Notes under the pieces: generated by a model
What the model was told of the DNA's origin: nothing
The model's database searches: none
Seen by the model: the letters and a program-made list of their open reading frames with translations, nothing else
Part shown: positions 41,658 to 44,913 of the stretch, piece after piece
Numbering within the stretch: position 1 is the first letter of the stretch
How the letters are laid out: each line of letters opens with the position of its first letter
Made by a program: the position numbers and the translations under genes
Assembly: GCA_035295665.1 (NCBI GenBank)
Contig: DATGIQ010000337.1
Location: 1-44,913, forward strand
DNA: 44,913 bases
From: DATGIQ01 sp035295665
Lineage (GTDB): Bacteria; Planctomycetota; Planctomycetia; Gemmatales; Gemmataceae
Direction of reading: 5' to 3'

Positions 41658-42983
41658 TCAATCCAGCGCCGCCAGCCGGCAAATCTCATTCTCCAGCGCG
41701 TCGATTAGCTCTGTCGATTCGGGCGTCGCCTGCATCTCCAAGAGCCGATCCGACATACGGTCAACGAGATCGAGGATCGGCCGATTCAGCCGGGCGGACT
41801 CGATGAAGTCCAATAACTGCCGGCAGTACTGCCGGGTATCGAAGTGTTTTCGGACATAGCTCCACGCTGCCTCGGCCATCGCTAGCCGGGCCCCCGAGTT
41901 ACAGCACAGGTCGGTCAGCGCCGTGAGCAGTTCCTCTTTCGAGGCCACCTTGCGGACAACATGATCTGGAAATTCATCGTAGTAGCCATGCCGCCAGACG
42001 ATCGTCGGTTTGCCGGCGAACAATGCCTCCAACAGGCTCCAAGAGCTTTCACCCAGATAGGGATAGCGGAGGTTAACCGCAAGATCCGCGGCCAGGAGCG
42101 ATTGGATCAAGACTTCATCCGGTTGCGGGCCCAGCAGGCGGACACAGTTGCCCATGTCGTAGGTTCGGATGATCCCCTCAATCTTCCGGGTATACTCGCC
42201 GGCTTCGAGGACGCCGATGACGGTGTAGAGCACATGGTTTTTCAGGAACTCGCTGCTGCCAATCGTTTCCAGGACCAGATCCACCAACTTGTTGCGGTTG
42301 ACCATGCCGAACGTCAAGACATTGATCCTACCTCCCGGCCCCGGTCGCCGGACCACCGGCCGGCGCGAGAACCGTTGGCTGATGCGCGGTTCCGGAAAAT
42401 TGATCTTCCGCACCGGGGCGCCGGCGATCGGCTCGAGCTGACGCTTGGCAAAGTCGGAGTGGACCACGATTCCGTATTTTCGGCGGATCGCCAGTTTGGC
42501 CATGTGGTACTGAACGGCGGTGGATCCATCCCACAGGGCCCGCTCCCGCCCGGCTCGGATCAATTTCGCCAACAACTCCCCTTCCGGCCCATGGGCATAA
42601 GCCATGTGGCGGATGTAGGAATCCCAATCCCGTTTCCATTCGAGGAAATAGCCGCCACAAAAATGTTGCAGGACGACATCGTGAAGAATGACAATCCCCG
42701 CGTGCCGCAGCGAGGTTTCATAAATGTTGCCGTGGTAGCCATGATGATTCCCCATGTTGTAGATCACGCAATCGTAGCCGCCGAGCTGCGCGAGCAGTTG
42801 CTCTCGGTCGATCGTGCTCAGAAATGCCAATTTCGCGTTCACCGGCCAACAAGCGTCTGCGCGATCGGTGTCCGAGACATACACGACGACCTGCTCGGTC
42901 TGGACCAGTTGATCCAGAATACAGGCGCTGTATTGCCCAATAGCACTGCGGCGGTTCAAAGGCGTGAACCATGCGATCTTCAT
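41658..42983 (-). CDS. Family 4-like glycosyltransferase 1
   Basis: A 441-residue GT-B glycosyltransferase. The N-terminal domain begins MKIAWFTPLNRRSAIGQYSA; the C-terminal nucleotide-sugar domain has VRLLGPQPDEVLIQSLLAA and GESSWSLLEALFAGKP, the E-x7-E pattern of GT4. The middle has no membrane helix. The ATG at 42983 overlaps the stop of glycosyltransferase 2 in ATGA, so the genes are translationally coupled. A C-terminal helical extension (SARLNRPILDLVDRMSDRLL) is longer than in the two neighbours. It would act on a lipid-linked or growing glycan at the inner membrane's cytoplasmic face. Confidence 0.9.
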   Translation of the reverse strand: MKIAWFTPLNRRSAIGQYSACILDQLVQTEQVVVYVSDTDRADACWPVNAKLAFLSTIDREQLLAQLGGYDCVIYNMGNHHGYHGNIYETSLRHAGIVILHDVVLQHFCGGYFLEWKRDWDSYIRHMAYAHGPEGELLAKLIRAGRERALWDGSTAVQYHMAKLAIRRKYGIVVHSDFAKRQLEPIAGAPVRKINFPEPRISQRFSRRPVVRRPGPGGRINVLTFGMVNRNKLVDLVLETIGSSEFLKNHVLYTVIGVLEAGEYTRKIEGIIRTYDMGNCVRLLGPQPDEVLIQSLLAADLAVNLRYPYLGESSWSLLEALFAGKPTIVWRHGYYDEFPDHVVRKVASKEELLTALTDLCCNSGARLAMAEAAWSYVRKHFDTRQYCRQLLDFIESARLNRPILDLVDRMSDRLLEMQATPESTELIDALENEICRLAALD

Positions 42984-44023
42984 GCCACCAATCTTTCCAG
43001 AATATGGTCCCAACGGATTTGGTACCGCTCCAGGGTTGCCTGGGCTGCCTGTCCCATCTCCTGGGTGCGTTGCCGGGACGACCAGAGTTCTTCCATGCCG
43101 GCCGCCAACGCCTCGGCCGTGGGCTCCAGGATGAGGCCATTTCCTCCATGTTCGATGACTTCGTCGGTGCCGCCGGAATCGCTCAGCGTGAGGACCGGCT
43201 TGCTGGAGTGAAACGCTTCCAGCGTAACGTAGCCGTAGGAATCTTCGTCGTAGGGGATGTACAGCGCAGCATAACAACGGGCCATCAAGTCGGCCTTTTT
43301 CTGCTCGGAAATCCAGCCGAGGAGCGTCACCCGGTCCTCCAGCTTGTGCCGCCGGACGAGATTGCGTAACTCGTCCAGGTGCGACTCCTGGTCCGCCCTG
43401 CCGGCCAGCACCAGGCGAAAACCGGATCGGACGAAGCGCATGGCCTCGATAGCAAGAGCCTGGCGTTTGAGGGTATTCATTCGGCTAGGGTAAAAAAAGT
43501 AATCGCCGAAGCCGGCACAGTGATAGATTTCCGGACGCAGCAGCGGCGGATAGAGCACGCCCTGAACGCCAATGCCGTTGTACTGCTGAAGCCGGCGGGC
43601 CACGATGCGCGAGTTGGTGTAAATCGCCTTGGCTTCCCGCAGGTAGAGGTTGTCGGCTTGCCAGATCATTTCCCGAATGCGCCGGCCTTCGGGGGTGTTG
43701 GGGATGGCCTGGTGTGGAGTGCCCCACAGCTCATACGCCTGCCGGAACTGATGCAGCAGCCAAATTTTTTTGTTCGGAAAGGGCAGAAGATAGGCCGGGA
43801 ATTTGAGTGCGATCACCAGATCCGGATTACCGCTCTCGATGTGCAGCAGCCGGCACGCGAGCATGTGTTCGAGGATGGCTTGCGGCGGATACCACTTGAA
43901 GGGAATGCGCACACAGGCGACCTCGTGGCCGCGCTCTTGCAGTTTCTGGGCCAAGCTGTCAGCCAGGTACTCCGCTCCCCCTTGTACAAAGGGGGCTTGC
44001 ACATTGACGATGGAGATCCTCAT
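42980..44023 (-). CDS. Family 4-like glycosyltransferase 2
   Basis: A 347-residue GT-B enzyme. N-terminus MRISIVNVQAPFVQGGAEYL; C-terminal domain with VTLLGWISEQKKADLMARC and YGYVTLEAFHSSKPVLTLSD, the GT4 signature. It shares with its upstream neighbour the 'LLGWISEE..K..LL' and 'GYxTLEAFHxxKPVxTLxDSGxxxEVI' blocks over most of the C-terminal domain, so the two look like paralogues from an old tandem duplication. ATG 44023 overlaps the neighbour's stop by four bases, and its own stop overlaps glycosyltransferase 1. Donor and acceptor are unknown. Confidence 0.92.
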   Translation of the reverse strand: MRISIVNVQAPFVQGGAEYLADSLAQKLQERGHEVACVRIPFKWYPPQAILEHMLACRLLHIESGNPDLVIALKFPAYLLPFPNKKIWLLHQFRQAYELWGTPHQAIPNTPEGRRIREMIWQADNLYLREAKAIYTNSRIVARRLQQYNGIGVQGVLYPPLLRPEIYHCAGFGDYFFYPSRMNTLKRQALAIEAMRFVRSGFRLVLAGRADQESHLDELRNLVRRHKLEDRVTLLGWISEQKKADLMARCYAALYIPYDEDSYGYVTLEAFHSSKPVLTLSDSGGTDEVIEHGGNGLILEPTAEALAAGMEELWSSRQRTQEMGQAAQATLERYQIRWDHILERLVA

Positions 44024-44913
44024 GCGACCAGGGCCTCCAGGACGGGCTTCCAACCGATGTTGTGCAACCGCAGGGCATCGTAACCGTTGCGACCCATCAG
44101 GGCGGCTTTCATCTTGGCTCTCCAGAGTTTCTCCATGGCCGCCGCCAACGCATCGGCTTGTGGCTCGACGATCAAGCCGTTGAAAGCATCTTCGATGACT
44201 TCCGTCGGTGCGCCGGAATCGGTTAGCGTTACGACAGGCTTGCGGGCATGGAATGCCTCTAGGGTCCCATAGCCGCACCCGTCCGCGTCGGTCGGCAAAA
44301 CTAGGACTCCACAGGCGTTTGCCAGCAGCGCAGTCTTTTCTTCTTCCGAGATCCAGCCCAGCAATCGTACACGGTCTTCGAGGTCGAGAAGTCGGACGAG
44401 ACGGTGCAAGGCCGCCTCATAGGCCTCCGACTCCGCCGGGCCGGCCAGAACCAGCTTGAAGGGGGACTTTACCTCTTTCATCGCCTCGATGGCCAGGGTC
44501 TGGCGATTGCGGGGATGCAAGCGATCGACGTACAGGAAATAGTCGCCACAATCCGCACTCGAAAACCGTTCCGGATGAGCTAGACAGGGGTAAACAACCC
44601 CCTTCACATCGATGCCGGAAGACTGTTTCAGCCGCTGGGCAAGGGTCTTGGAGCCTGCGTAGATCCGCTTTGCTTCCGAGAAGGTGCGCGCGGGTGACCC
44701 GGCAAGATGGGGATCCTGTTGAAACCAGGCAACCTTGTTCGGATGGGGAATTAGATGGGCCGGCGCGCGCAGGGTGATGAGGAGGTCAATTTTGTTTCCC
44801 GAGGCTTCGGTCAGGTCCAGGGAGCGGATCGCTAGCGTTTGGGCCACCATGTCGTTCCCCTGCTCTTCGAAGGGAAGGAGAACGGTTTCGACCTGGTAAT
44901 GCTGCGCGCGCAG
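44020..44913 (-). CDS. Family 4-like glycosyltransferase 3, cut by the right edge
   Basis: The visible 297 residues are the middle and C-terminal parts of a GT-B enzyme closely related to glycosyltransferase 2, with VRLLGWISEEEKTALLANA and GYGTLEAFHARKPVVTLTDS. The coding frame stays open past an internal ATG at 44850 to the window end, and that upstream part (HYQVETVLLPFEEQGNDM) aligns with the start region of its paralogue (HEVACVRIPFKW), so the true start lies outside the window. The stop overlaps the next gene by four bases. It is the first of three coupled glycosyltransferases seen here, probably part of a larger surface polysaccharide cluster to the right. Confidence 0.9.
   Translation of the reverse strand: MRAQHYQVETVLLPFEEQGNDMVAQTLAIRSLDLTEASGNKIDLLITLRAPAHLIPHPNKVAWFQQDPHLAGSPARTFSEAKRIYAGSKTLAQRLKQSSGIDVKGVVYPCLAHPERFSSADCGDYFLYVDRLHPRNRQTLAIEAMKEVKSPFKLVLAGPAESEAYEAALHRLVRLLDLEDRVRLLGWISEEEKTALLANACGVLVLPTDADGCGYGTLEAFHARKPVVTLTDSGAPTEVIEDAFNGLIVEPQADALAAAMEKLWRAKMKAALMGRNGYDALRLHNIGWKPVLEALVA

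Overview
The window looks like chromosomal DNA of a planctomycete, most likely the Gemmataceae (Gemmata, Zavarzinella or Thermogemmata type). The basis is gene content: a DUF1549/DUF1553 protein, a DUF1559 protein with a pilin-like N-terminus, a PVC-type CxxCH heme protein, a TIGR03067-like protein, a PEP-CTERM protein, an ECF sigma factor paired with a FecR/WD40 protein, and a giant exported protein with the 'RPxLExLExR' N-terminus common in this family. The DNA is GC-rich with short intergenic spaces. I see no rRNA, tRNA, CRISPR array, insertion sequence or prophage. Species cannot be assigned from the sequence alone.

Region 1 (1-8852, all + strand) opens inside a GEMM-type cyclic-dinucleotide riboswitch cut by the left edge of the window. 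It is followed by a Tad/Flp pseudopilin cluster: two TadE-like proteins and a TadG-like protein, then a TIGR03067-like exported protein, then two more TadE-like proteins and a large TadG-like protein with a von Willebrand A (MIDAS) motif. An ABC transporter pair (ATPase plus ABC-2 permease, overlapping by 4 bases) follows. The layout suggests surface pilus or adhesion genes placed under second-messenger control.

Region 2 (8853-21685) is mixed. It holds a thiamine-diphosphate enzyme of the acetolactate synthase family whose end overlaps a convergent HEAT-repeat lipoprotein, then DUF1549/DUF1553, DUF1559, a 50-residue membrane protein, an LRR protein, a convergent PEP-CTERM beta-propeller protein, a decayed lineage-specific gene, a PVC heme protein, a LolA-like exported protein and a secreted esterase.

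Region 3 (21686-29706) has an ECF sigma factor translationally coupled to a FecR-WD40 membrane protein, a lysine-rich exported protein, a remnant of a PIN-domain (VapC-like) gene, a coiled-coil protein of unknown function, a short-chain dehydrogenase, a small unknown protein, and rsmA next to ribE.

Region 4 (29873-44913) begins with a 951-residue Kelch/Ig-like/DUF4214 exported protein and a convergent exported protein. It continues on the - strand with a glycogen/alpha-glucan group (galT, GH57, glgA), and then a cell-surface sugar group (GNAT acetyltransferase, DegT-type aminotransferase, three family-4-like glycosyltransferases, the last running off the right edge).

A family of imperfect palindromes built around CGGTTCTGCGAACCGCCG is scattered between genes, with at least six members. 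It is the clearest piece of structure not explained by the genes. The most interesting single feature is the riboswitch in front of the Tad genes, with a downstream segment able to re-pair the 3' strand of its aptamer.
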